From assembly GCA_963082875.1 (NCBI GenBank), contig OY720099.1, forward strand, positions 8,184,001 through 8,248,000: 64,000 bases of DNA. Direction: 5' to 3'. The position numbers and the translations under genes are program-made. Shown here piece after piece: positions 20,925-33,321 of this stretch; positions within the stretch are counted from its first letter, which is position 1; each line of letters opens with the position of its first letter. The DNA comes from Corella eumyota (taxonomy: Eukaryota; Chordata; Ascidiacea; Phlebobranchia; Corellidae). The notes beneath the pieces are model-generated. The model was given only the letters and a program-made list of their open reading frames with translations. It had not been told where the DNA came from and ran no database searches.

Positions 20925-21638
20925 ATGGCTAGAAAAATAGTAAGTAAATTTTAATTTTTTATTTTGGAAAATGTTAAGCTCACCTAAAATTTTTAATAAT
21001 ATATATTTATACATTTTGTATGATTTTTTTTATATTAAATTGGGTTCTTCAAATACATTTTAATATTTTATTAAGCAAAATTGAATTGGGCTTTTTTTAT
21101 CAGACCACAGGCCTAGTGGGTTTAGCAGTCGAACTTCAACCAAGGGAGAAATTAAGAATATTGTACGGTCATACATTGGAATCTCTCAGTGTGATGCCAA
21201 AAAATTATTTGTACAGAAAACATACCGAGGATTTAACCAACCAGAGACTTAACCTTGTTAATGAGGTTTTTATTTTTATAAAGTCCAACTAAAAACTAAA
21301 TTACTTAACTCGTAGATCTTATATACAAGTGCTATTAAATTGTTTATGTTTGATTATTTTTGTAATTTTTTGTTTATATCATATTTGAATGTTATTTACA
21401 TAGAGGTTTGTTTATCGTGTTTTGTTATAGATTTTTATTAAAAAAATCCTTAAACACGTCAGTTATTTTTCAGGTTAAGGACCTTGACCTATTGGAAGAG
21501 AAAATAAATGCTGGTCAACTTGAGGAGGTGATTGTTCAAGCTAAAGCCGAGTTAAAACTTGCAAGGAAAATTAAATCCTGGAAACCGTGGGAACCGTTAA
21601 GTGCAGAGCCACCTGCTGGCCAATGGGCGTGGCCTTGA
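20925..21638 (+). CDS. NDUFA5: NDUFA5, mitochondrial complex I subunit (B13)
   Basis: Three exons join in phase: 20925-20939 (MARKI), 21104-21265 and 21474-21638, giving 113 residues against 116 in human. The blocks [49 protein letters not shown] and [16 protein letters not shown] match the ETC complex I B13 family, an accessory subunit of the peripheral arm on the matrix side. As in mammals, there is no obvious cleavable presequence. The second intron starts with a weak GTTTTT donor. AATAAA near 21673 probably ends the mRNA. Confidence 0.96.
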
Positions 21639-21679
21639 ATTTCATCTTGTTTTATATTATGTTTGCTATTTAAAATAAA

Positions 21680-22590
21680 TTATCCTAAGATTCCATTGTC
21701 ACTGGGTATTAGTTAAACTTAGAATTATACTGGCAAAATTAAGCTAAACCTATCCAGTCCAGGATATAGTATATGACTAGTATATCTACTTTAATATTAC
21801 TAAGTTTAAGATTTGAAATGTTTATTATAAACTTTTCATCATGGCTAAGTTGAGTAAAAGTATTCGTTAATGTGGTTTATATTTATAATTACTAAATTTT
21901 TAAATAGGTTGTCTGTCAACAATGAAAATTTCTTACAGTGCCATTGGTATTTTATATTTTATTATATAATAGTTAAATAAACAAACAAAGGATCACTTCT
22001 AAACGCTACATGATTAAAATAATACAAAAAGCTTAAAAAAAACAAAGTAAAATCATTTGTGTTTAAAATTTGATAATTCGTGATTTTAAACAATCGTTAG
22101 GTGGCACTGTGACGCTACCATGCTTGCGAAATGCAGTTTTATTTGCGCCCAACTGCAAAAGTGAGTGAGTGACTTTTGTGTTATACGTTTGTCCGCTGCA
22201 ATAACATCATAAACATATATTAGTGCTGTCTTAAACTTTATGTTTAATTTGGAACGTAATTCAGCTTTATTAAAGCATCATACACGCTTACATTGTAAGG
22301 TTTATGGGCACAGTATTGCATAGGTCTGTGACCCGTGTGTAAATAACAGCCAATTTTAGCTTTACGCGATAGCAAGCAAAATAGTTTAATTTTGTAGTAC
22401 GTATATTGGACGGCAGTTACTGCAATGTATAATTGGGTATTTTTGCTTAAAAACTAAATAAAAGAAAATTCATATAAATTTATGCTAAAATGGAAGAGCA
22501 TCGCTTGTTTCATTTTTAGGTACACGGCCAATAAAAAGCTCTTTGCACTTTAATTTAAGTTATTTAAAAATTGGAAGTTACACTTTATCC
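21680..22590. other. Intergenic, AT-rich
   Basis: No gene or recognised repeat. This is the 3' flank of NDUFA5 (+) and of the EGF/SEA gene (-), which are convergent. Confidence 0.4.
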
Positions 22591-25500
22591 TCATAATTTG
22601 TCTTCCTCGTTTTCAACTGCGTCATCTGGCGGCCTAAACGTTGACATTGAAATTGGGCGCGAATGTTCATCACTTGATTTAATATTCTAAAGTAAAATAT
22701 TTGTGTTTAGAAAAAGCGGCTAGCACATAATTTTTTAAAGGTATTTTTTTGCAATAAATTGGTCTATACAGAAAATCATTGTAAAAAATGGGTTAGTATC
22801 GAATCCTTCTTATTTGTTCTTTTTCACATAAAATCCACAACTTAACAGGTAATGGAACCGCAATAGTTTAGCTAACAGCTTTGATATTTCGAGTGTTTAA
22901 AAAGTGCTTGGATTGCCTACTTACAGCTCGAAATTTATCAAAACAAGAGCGGTCATTTATTGCTTATGTGTGTAAGCATGGAAGGGGTGGGTTGTGGGTA
23001 TTAAGTCTGGGTTGGGATTTTGTGGTCAAGTGTGGTCAACTTTTGTTTGTCTATAATTCGGTCGTGTAGGTTTTGGTACAAATTTGTTATTTCTTGTTGG
23101 TTACTTTCTTATTACATGCAGTGTAATTGTAAGAACTAATGGGCTAAATTTAATCTGTTTATGTGAAATTTTGTAAAACTTAATCTACGGCAAAAAAGAT
23201 TTTAGTAGATGTGCCCATCTGTCCAACATGCACTTAAAATTAAAGACAAAAATTACAAAGCAAAGTAAATATAACTCACGGTGGCGTGGCTCATGTGTTC
23301 TATCTGGAAAGGTGGCTTTAATTCTTCTACTTCCACGTTGTTCGGATTATCGAACCCGCCCTAAACCAAAACAAAAACAAACTTGAAAGCAAAGTTTGTG
23401 TTCTTAAAACAACTTGTACCTTATCATCATACACACCCTTTATGTGTTCATAAGTGACCCTTATGACGTCACATTAAGCTGGTTGTGACGTATGTGTGAT
23501 TAATCATGCCTTATAAGGTTGTATTTGTTTAAGATCGAGTAAAGTTCTTTATCAAACATAAAGTAATATAAGGATAAATTATTTATAATTTACCATGACT
23601 CTGGGCTCTGCTGTTGACCGGAAGCCGGTTACTAGTGGCAACGTGTGACTTCGTTTCTTTTTGCGCATTCTTCTTACACAAATAAAGATAAAAATTCCGA
23701 TAATGACAAGTAAAATAAATCCCAGTATAACAGCCAGGGCTATCACCGCATTTATCCAGGTATTAATTGCTGTAGCGCATTGTGGGCCGCTGTAACCGTC
23801 TGGACAACTGAATAAAAAGTTTAATTACTTGATTTGTTATAAAGTAGTTGAATATATTATAATGTGAATCTGCGAGCTTCCGATATTTATTTGTTTTATT
23901 TGTAGTAACTTTTTATTGTTTTTTTATTACTAAACTAGATATCAAGTAAATAACGTCAAAAATGTTAAAAATTTTAGTAATAAAATAAATTTCAATATTT
24001 ATTCGCTAGAAAATATTTTTTAATAAAATGAAATAACAAATTTTTATTGATTTCTCAAGAATGTTTTTAGTTTTTATTAAGGGTGTAAACTAGAGATCAA
24101 AGATAGTAAAAATCTACCCATAGGCCTAACTTACTTTCGATATTTAAATTGTAACAAAATTTAACCACAAAAACTTTTTTTTATATTGTTTCAGTAATTG
24201 GCGTCTTATTATATTTGAGGACTTTACAGTTATTGTCGTATTTACCCCCCCTTAGTTAAACAATTATAAATCGCGAATGTTACTTTAATATTTATGACGT
24301 CATAGTTTACTATTGTTTGCGAACATTTTACTGAAACTGATATAAAATTTTTTTATTGAATTGACTGACCTGCAGATCGCGATCCCGTTGCCAATAACAA
24401 CGCATTCTCCGCCATTGTTACACGTGGTGACGTCACAAGGACTGGTACAGTTTCCAGTTCTGTAAATAAATTACGTCATCCAAAATTTGCTGCGTTATTT
24501 TTTACTTATAAATTATCCCAATTCTTACATTTTATTCTTAATTAACATCTAGTTGACTAATTAAAATAATAAATTTAAGTTGCCGATACTGGGATTCAAA
24601 CCATAAAACTTACGTTGAATCTATAGTGGAGCCGGTCTCACAAACACACAAAAATGATCCATCCGTATTTTCGCAATTTAAACCATTAGAACATACATCT
24701 GCGGTTTCACATTCGTCTATATCTAAATAATTATATTTATGACGTCATATTGTTTATCTGTGTAACAATAAGTAGCGTTGCGTAACTTTTTACGTAGGAC
24801 GTAATTTTTGTGACGTTTATTGAGAAAATGGAAATGAGTAACTGTGTTATTTTTGTCATCTTAGAAGAAATGAAGTAAAATTTGTTGTCGTAAATAAGGT
24901 AATATTGGGTTTTCCGTTATTTTTAATTTCTTTGTTAAGTATAAAAAGAGCCCAGATATGACCAAAAATCATATGTTGCAATTAATTATGTGATAATAAC
25001 GGTATTTTTATTATGTAAATAACCCAAAATGATGTTAGTCATATTCAATATTACGTGGAAATTATTGCTTGGCCTTACCACGTTATTTAATAACTAGATA
25101 TTACTTTAAACAACGTGAACGTCTTAGTAATAATCTCTTGCATAATCTGCTATTATGCTGAACATAAACAAATGCTTTCACTTTTAATTGTTTGGTAAAT
25201 ATGGCTAATAATATTAAATTTAAGTTTGTAAAAGCCAGGATATTAAGACTAAAATAAAGTGTTTAATTAAATTAAAAAAATTATTTTTTTTAAAAAGAGT
25301 TTTTTTTACCTTGAGCTGAAATAACTTGAAAATCAAAAGTCGAGTTAACACCTCGTAACCTTTCTTGTAGAAGAATTGTAATATCGGGTGACGTCCTCGG
25401 TGGGGACTTTTCTTCAAATGCGACGTCACCAGTCGCAACAATTGACCCGTTACGTAATTGCGTGATTGTGACGTCAATTAAACCTGTTCCATTCATAACT

Positions 25501-26690
25501 CGTTTGATCTAAAATAATTTTCAAATTTACAAAAAAAATAAAAACATTTCCTTTGTTTTATTTTATAACAAATCCATTTAAAATAAAAAGTTTTTAATTT
25601 TTTAACAGATTTTATGCAATTCTGTTTAAGGGTGTTTGATGGTTTAGCTATTGGATTAATATTTCAGATTTTTGCTTAAGCTTAAGTTTGTTGGTTTTTA
25701 ATTCATAATAATTTACTTTCTGAAATTTTCTGCACATTTACAAAGAAATTGCTATTAGTTCACTTTAGAAAATTGATATAACTTACAAAATCAGTGAGAG
25801 TTGTCGTGAAATTGAGAAATTCGGTTGAGGTTCTATTGTTAAATTGAGCATTAAAGTTCTGGTCGATTGTTATCATTAACGAATATCTTGATGCATTTGA
25901 ACATTCGTTTCCGTTAAAAACTTGCGGAAATTTACACGAAACCGTGGGTGATGGTGTCATAGTTGAATTTGTCACAGGCGCTGACGTCACAGGTTCTTCC
26001 CCCGAGCCGGAGCCGCTAAACATGTCCGATTGACGTTTAAAACGTTCATTGTATTGAAACAAAGGTTGTGACTCAACTGCGTGAATTTTAGTGTCGCGTT
26101 GCGACTTCGCCTCTTCGATGATTTCTGTTTCTTCGAAAACAAGCGTGACGTCACATTTATGTCCCGTGTAACCATAGTTACAAACGCAAGTTCGATAAAC
26201 CAAGAATCCGCCTTCTTTATTGCATTCTGTTAACACCAATTATGACGTCATTATTTAATGAAGTTGCAAGTCACGTGATGGAAAGAATATTTGGTCACGC
26301 GACCTTATTCAAAAACATATACCTAACAATTTGTATTTTTTTAAATTGAAAATTGTTTAAATAAAATTGTTTTATGTTTTAATAAAGTTAACTTACCAAT
26401 TGGTTGGAAAACTTGGAATTCCGAAGCTGCGAAAAAATAAGAAAATTTATTTATATTGGATTTTCAAACATCCTACAAAAAAATTTTTAAAAATCTACAT
26501 AAAAACAATTTATTACGGACTTGTGTATTATTAGGCTAAGGACAGGATACTACACTTGTAAATACAGCTCTGTTATTCATATAGCTTTACTAGATTTGCC
26601 TAAGGGCATCGATTGATGTAACTTACCGGCGATTGTAGCTAATATTGTAACATGAGCTAATACCACGCCCAAGTATAAATGTCGGGTCAT
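22591..26690 (-). CDS. Type I membrane protein with EGF, SEA and calcium-binding EGF domains
   Basis: Nine exons join in phase: 26690-26627, 26426-26397, 26226-25787, 25508-25310, 24722-24614, 24459-24370, 23807-23594, 23360-23280 and 22686-22591, about 440 residues. A hydrophobic N-terminus ([16 protein letters not shown]) is a signal peptide. An EGF-type C-terminal half follows ([12 protein letters not shown]), then a furin-type RFKR at about 93-96 and SGSGSGEE, a likely glycosaminoglycan attachment site. A SEA domain (about 137-245, ending [18 protein letters not shown]) is split by an intron. A calcium-binding EGF ([17 protein letters not shown]) and a second EGF ([13 protein letters not shown]...[10 protein letters not shown]) precede one transmembrane helix (about 326-353) with a basic stop-transfer RRMRKKKR and an 85-residue cytoplasmic tail. 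The domain set resembles cell-surface mucins and SEA/EGF proteoglycans. No specific orthologue is claimed. Confidence 0.85.
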
Positions 26691-29146
26691 TTTCAAGTTC
26701 TTCGAATTCTTGATATTTTTCAGAAAATTTTATCACGTAAATCCAATTTCTTAATAACTTAGGTAGTTTAAGTTTAAATTTAGTCCATTTTGTGAAAAGT
26801 TATGATGCCTAAATCTTAAACCTGCTAAGATATAATAATATTTCTTATTCTCCAGACACTAAATTTATTATTAAAACTTGTTAAAAAATTTACGACGTCG
26901 CTCGTAAATAAATTTCCGCCCGCTTCAGAATGACAAAAATTTTGCCAATTTTTTTCTCTCTCGCCTCTTCAGTGACGTCACTTTATAAGATTTCTTTACT
27001 TGAAATATTCTCCGGGTTTTCGAGTGACACTTGTGCCCAGCAAATATGATCGAAAGGTCACGTGACTTGTAATATGGTCACGTGACATAATGGTAATTGA
27101 AATAATATTTGTAACGGATTTTTTATCAAGAAATTTTGCTCTGTGTATTTCTACAATTTGGGAAAATCTACGAAAAATATATTTTACTAGAACACAACCT
27201 ATTTATTAAAACAGTAAAAATATTTTTTATATAACTTTTTTAATCTTTTTAATTATCACAGACAAATTTATCGTGTTTAATTTTTAAAAATGTGAAAAAA
27301 TGACAGTAGCTGATTACTTTAACAACTGATTCTAAATATACTTGTTCAAAAGTTTTTTTTTAAATTTAAGTATAGTTTAACAAATTTTTACTATCCTGGA
27401 AATAGCGTTTTATACAATAATAATTTGCAAAACAGTTCTTAATAACTTTCCACTTACTTTAATTAACCCTTCAGTTCAACTCTTTATACTATATTAACCT
27501 TAAGAATTTAACTCTAACTCTGTACTAGTTGAAGTATTTATACCATGTTATGTTATGATTGAAATATACCCAATACCCTTTTATATATGTTATCTAATAT
27601 AGCACATGACTAACTGATTGCAAAATAATTTTTTCTTAATCTAAATTCGATTAATTTTAAAGCGAACGCCCTCGGCTACAGAAAGAAAACCACAATTTTC
27701 AAACTTGAATTTGGCAAAATTAAATAAGGTATATATTTAAAACAAACAAATTTAATTTTTTGGTTCAAAAATATTATTGAGATTTAATATAACTAACAGA
27801 CTACCAGTAGTTTATTTTTACTCTGGAAAAATATGCGACCTAAAATTAGCCAATACTCTAACTTCTGCTATACGTTAGATGATTTAAGATAAAGTGTTGA
27901 TGTATACTAAAAATCCCCTTTCTTTCTCTTTACTTAGAAGAATTAGGTTTTAACAATGTCCAAAAGGCCAGCTAAAATCTGTAATCTACTAAACCATAAA
28001 AATAACATTTCGATGTGACTTACCTACGTTAAACTTTAATTAGTAGTTGCCGAATGACGCGCAAATTTGTATTATGACGTAATGGAGCAACTACTTCCAT
28101 TTTACCGACGTCTGTTTGTCTTCACATGTAAGACGTTCCCAGCTAACTTACCCTTTTTGTAGCCACCAAAAATGCCTCATAAAAAAAAAACATAGCTCGA
28201 CTTATATTTTAATTTGGGAGAATACCCGTTTGCTTAATATTTCCTGTGAAGATTTGTTTTCAATTGAGCCTCGAACTAAACGAAAACTTTTTGAGTTTCA
28301 CTTTGCTTAAAATCACAACTTTAAAGGCTTTGTAGGTAATAATACTTAGTCTTTCTAAACAACTTTCTGTTAATTTAAGGCGACTTTAGACGCCAAATCA
28401 TGCTGGTTGTAAAGGCATATAATTTAATGTGGCCGGTTAAAGAGTTAAACTTATTTTTCTACCAACCCTAGCAGCGTGGATTCTTTAAATTGACCACAAT
28501 TTCTTTCTGAATTTTATTTTTTAAATTTGTACAACAGCTTTTTAACGCTTTTTTGCTACCAGAGTAACATTCTATAATTCTATAACGCTTACCCTTTTTT
28601 ATAAGTATTCTCGTTAAAATTACTTCCCAAATTTGCCTAACTAATAAACTCCATATTTACGACTTATGACATTTTAGAACATTTAAATATATTTTTGAAG
28701 AAATATTTAAAAACTTTTACTTCACTATTGTCTATAACAAAACTTTTGGTATTTGCCATATTTTACTAAGTTTCCTTTACGATTATTTAATACATTAATT
28801 ACCTGACTAAAATTTCTTTAAATTCGACTTCTTAATAATGTGAACGACATAGAAATTAATAAGTAATCACAACATATGGCTTGCACTAAAATCCTTTCTT
28901 CACTCTTGGGTTCAAGGTTGGCGGTTTAACCGTTGAATAATTTATCAGAAAAATTAACTTAACCACGGAGCCTTTATTAGTAGGTTAAAAACAAATCAAA
29001 CTAATATCTGTAAGTGATTTGTCCGAGTTAAGGTCACGTGGTCATTGTGATGTAATAAGTGCATTTTTTGTCGGATTTTTGTGTTTATTTAGTAACAAAT
29101 TCGTAAATCGTTTTTAAGCAACCTTATAACGTCATACTATATTGTT
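26691..29146. other. 2.4-kb intergenic region upstream of the EGF/SEA gene
   Basis: No convincing gene. TCACGTGA E-box palindromes occur near 27059 and 27078 and TGACGTCA near 26972, within about 400 bp of the EGF/SEA start codon, so this is the likely promoter side. The rest is AT-rich. An open frame at 28116-28310 lacks features. Confidence 0.45.
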
Positions 29147-32100
29147 TTAATATTTGTTTGAACTTTCGATGGTTAAATGTAAGTTATGAATCGCGACGTT
29201 AAGGTTTTCTAACTGTGACGTCACAGACAGTTGAAATCGATGAACTTGGTCTTCGATTTTTGCTAAATGTTGTTTCACTTTCTCTTTGTCGCGTTTTGGC
29301 TAAAATAAAACTTATTTAACATGTTTCATATTTATATATTTAAACAAATGTTGTAACACACTTGTGTACTTTGTGTCGGTGCCATGCTTTTATCTGTGGC
29401 ACTTCGTTGAGTGCTGAACTGGTCAGAAGTCACGTTTAAAGTTGGGCTGTTAAATAATTAAAATTAAGAATGGAGTTACATCTGAAACATTGTTTAAAAT
29501 GGTTTTAAATTTAGTTAGAATTTTTTAAACCTGCGATGTTCGTGGTTGTTCCTGTTTTCCGCGTCACGTGGTTCAAGAAATGACGTCTTACTCTACGTCA
29601 TAATGACCATGGGTTAACAAATTAAAATAAACAAGTTCTAACCATTAAACATTAAAACTTACTTTTTTGAATTGTGTGAATGGTCGAACGACGTTGGATA
29701 CCATTCCCGTAAAGGGGGTTGAGCCTCTTCTGTCCCTGTAAAAAACATGATGACGTCATACCATGTCTTTATGACGTCACTACTTACAACATTATTGCAT
29801 TAAAACCGCAATAATTTTCATTAACAAGAATCGCGCTTTTTTATTTTATCAACCAGAGTAATTTTTCAACTACTTGTTATAAAATTTCTCGTAATAATGT
29901 ACCCTGACGTCACTTACCACGTGATCTTGCCGATGGATCGTTTATTGATAACAAGAGGTTTAATTTGATTTTCTGACATCCTACGAGCCATGTGTTTGGC
30001 AACAATTAATGTGTCCTCTGTTGAAAAGTTGGACTCCAAGTTTCGACGAACTAACCCACGTTAAAAGTTTGTAATAAGAGTAGGTTATGTAAATGTACTC
30101 TTTTTTGGATTGTTTTTGTTTACAATTTAATATTTAATACGTGGTTTTAAAAATAAGTCGTTTTAGCGTGTTGCAGACAATTTTAAAAATGAAGCTTCAG
30201 TTTACATGTTATTCAATTTTTCATTCGAATTTATCCAAAAATTCCTAAAAACTTAGATTCAAATTCAAATTTACCTTCATTACAAGTTTGTCTGACGCAT
30301 TTCCACTCCCACATTGCTTTTTTACAAATTTTTTCTTGGGCTAAATACTTGTTTGATTGTTGTCCGTTTTTCTTGTATGACCTCCAACGCCCCCACGCGG
30401 CTTGGATACATCCAGCTGCTTTATTTCGTTCCATTCTTCTTATTCCTACGAAAATAATAAGCTGTTTTAAAATTGAAAATATTATTCGAGAAAATTACTG
30501 TTATAAGTAACATATTAGTCAAGACACTTACTCTGGTGCTCCACTAAAGTTAGAATCCTCCTTTCTTCGTTGGGAAGATCCAGATATTTTGAGAACACAT
30601 TTACCCACAACGCAGTCGATAGGATACCTATCATCGACCCTAAACCGACCACGATACGAGCCGGAATGCCATGTGGTCTAACCTCACCGGAGCCGAGGTT
30701 GGTTACTGTTACCATCATTAACCATGATGCGTCCTATAGGCAAAGTTTGGTTATAACATTTTTTATTTTACAATGACGTCACGTAGGGTATAATTCTTCT
30801 TTAATATTAATATTTCGATTACAAAGGATATGGTTATCACGTGACTTTTAGGTGACGTGACTAGATATTAACTTTGTGACGTTAAATTTAAGCCCCCGCC
30901 TTTTACTACCATCGGCTAAAAAGTTAAATTGTGACGTCATACTTACAAGATATGCAATTTCATATTCTTCTAAAGCTTCAGTGATGACGACTAAGTAAGG
31001 AAGAAACCCAACGACAACCAAATAAAAGATGAAAAGAATTGTTTTCGGGTATCGGAGAAAATAAGTTTTAAACAGAAATGTGCTGTGGATTTTTACCCGA
31101 GCTAGGTTAGATAATACGTTTCCTAATCTATAAAAATGAAAATATACATATGGTTAATTTAACCATATGTAGCTTTAACGTTAATTTAAGTAATTAATAC
31201 TTCTTTTCTACAGCAAATATGAGTCGGGTAAGGGCGCATTATTTATTAACGATTAAACCATCACATGTTTATATTAATACCTGTGATATCGGAGTTCGTT
31301 GCATTCCTTCAATATTTTGATTCCGCAAACCAGAATTCGAACTAGAACTATAAGTTGAAACTCGAAGGGGATCCAAGCATCACAGAGAGGTGGAATGAAA
31401 AAACAAGAAAGTAAAAACTTGTAAGTAAACGACCTAAAAAGTAAAAATTAAGATAAAAAAATGAAAGTTGAAATGAAAACTAGAAATATCTGAATATGCT
31501 TAATTTTAAAGTTTTCCATTTGTTGTGAAACGGGTTTAATGGTTTAATATGTCTTTAAATAAAAATGCTAAGGAAATTCTTTTACAGCAATTTTAAAATC
31601 AAATATTTCAAAATTTAAGCTATACTTTATTTTTGGTGATTTTGTAAACGGGCTATCCTCTGGAATATATCTCTTCAACCTTAACACAGTTAACTCCGCA
31701 CAGTGATATTCAATCAACCCATATGCTATTACTAATGTAAGCAAGGTTAAACATGACTGTAAAAAAGAAGTATATATCTGTCTAGTTTGTTAATATTAAG
31801 ACAAATTTTATAAAAATATGTATTGTTTTGAATCTGGTGAATACTTTTATTTGATATTTAATTAATTAACTTGCATTTAATAGTGGAGTGTTGAAATTAT
31901 TAAAATACCTTTATTACAATTCCTGTAACTGTTTCGGTATAGGCAAATTGCACATGACTTTTGTACCAACGTTTAAAATAACTTCCACGAGTTAGGGATC
32001 CGTTTATTACAAAACTCTCGTTTAGTAAGTTTGGACAATAACTAAAGCAAATAAAGTAAATGATTTAGACTATCATTTTGTCTTTTTGTGATGCAATTAC

Positions 32101-32994
32101 TCAAGTTAAATCTAAAAAATTATTTATTTATTTATGCAATTTTAAAAATGAAAAAAAAAGTTTTTTACCGAGTCCATCCCTTTATGAAAGTGTCGTTACA
32201 ATTTAACCCTATTGCGACCAACTGTCTTGCATTTTTGCTGATTTCTATGTCCGCAACTGCCAAGGCTAGAGAAAGAACCGCGCACAAAAATAATATAATT
32301 GCTAGATGGCGTAAACGAGCGTAAGATTTGCGAAGTTCTACGTCTTTGTTGATAAAAAATCTAAAAATAGATGAAATTTAAACAAAAGTTAAGGTTTAAG
32401 ATAAAAAAATACTATATTCTTTTGTTTAAAATTTAAAAATTATTATGAAATATTGTTTTGCTATGTTATTATTTCTGGATTATTTTGTTTAAAAGTTATT
32501 ACAGTTAATTTTTTTCTAATTTACTTAAAATCTTGATTCAAAGATTGATTTATTTCTTCATCTTTATCATGTACTGTTGTATTAATTGTTTCATTAAATC
32601 TCTAAATATCACATTTTTTGGTTTATTAAAACAAATAAATTATGAATACCATTTATGGATAAAAACTTTTTTTGCGTTTTTTCCCACAGCAATATCGATA
32701 TTAATTCAGGAAAAATTCTAAAATCAATTTTGTCATTTGGATTACGCGATATCTTTATTTAAATTGGATAGTTGATCAAAAGCCTTATTAAAAGCTACAA
32801 TTGCCATTAACATATATATATATATTGAAATTTATTGATAAGAGAAACTATTTCCGTAATAAGGTTTATGCCAAACTTAAAAAAACTCTTTTTAACATAA
32901 CATAAAAGACTTATATTCAAAAAATTGAAAAATTTTCTCGACTTACTTTTATTAGAAAAGTTGGTGGGGATTGAATTTCTGTAGCTTCCGTCAT
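29147..32994 (-). CDS. SK-type (KCNN-like) channel protein with atypical GSGE pore filter
   Basis: Exons 32360-32169, 32041-31909, 31756-31626, 31433-31281, 31127-30947, 30733-30532, 30445-30275, 30050-29918, 29735-29663, 29592-29531, 29446-29362 and 29299-29147 join in phase. A first exon 32994-32947 (MTEATEIQSPPTFLIK) precedes them but its phase does not match, so a small exon is probably missed. S1 is LRHLAIILFLCAVLSLALAV; later segments include TLLTLVIAYGLI and FLIFYLV-like S5. The S5-pore block (LARVKIHSTFLFKTYF, then ASWLMMVTVTNLGSGEVRPH) aligns with SK channels ([20 protein letters not shown]), so the GYGD filter reads GSGE. S6 and a calmodulin-binding-like region (IRRMERNKAAGCIQAAWGRW) follow, then a C-terminal coiled coil. 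SK channels are calcium/calmodulin-gated potassium channels. Here ion selectivity is doubtful. Confidence 0.75.
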
Positions 32995-33321
32995 GACGTT
33001 ATTTTCTATTTTTTTAAGTTTTGTGCAAAAAACCTAAACCCAGTATTTTCTAAACATTTTATACCTTTTTCTTTAGAATATTACATTACGTTGTGACGTC
33101 ATAATTTGGATATAATTCTCATGATGTTTATATCTTAGAAATATTAAAGCATATCTTTTGTTTTTTAATTACTTTTTATTTAAAAAAACGTTAAAGCCAT
33201 TTACAATAATAATAGGAATTCAATAATTTGCATTTTAATTACGATCACACAAAATATTATTCTTGAAAAATAAAAACAATTTGAACTGCGTGGCATACAC
33301 TATTACGTCACATTTAAATAT

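Noticed and set aside
22090-22200. Possible small structured RNA in the GC-richer patch
   Set aside because: No recognisable snRNA or tRNA motifs, and the complementary stretches are too short to trust.
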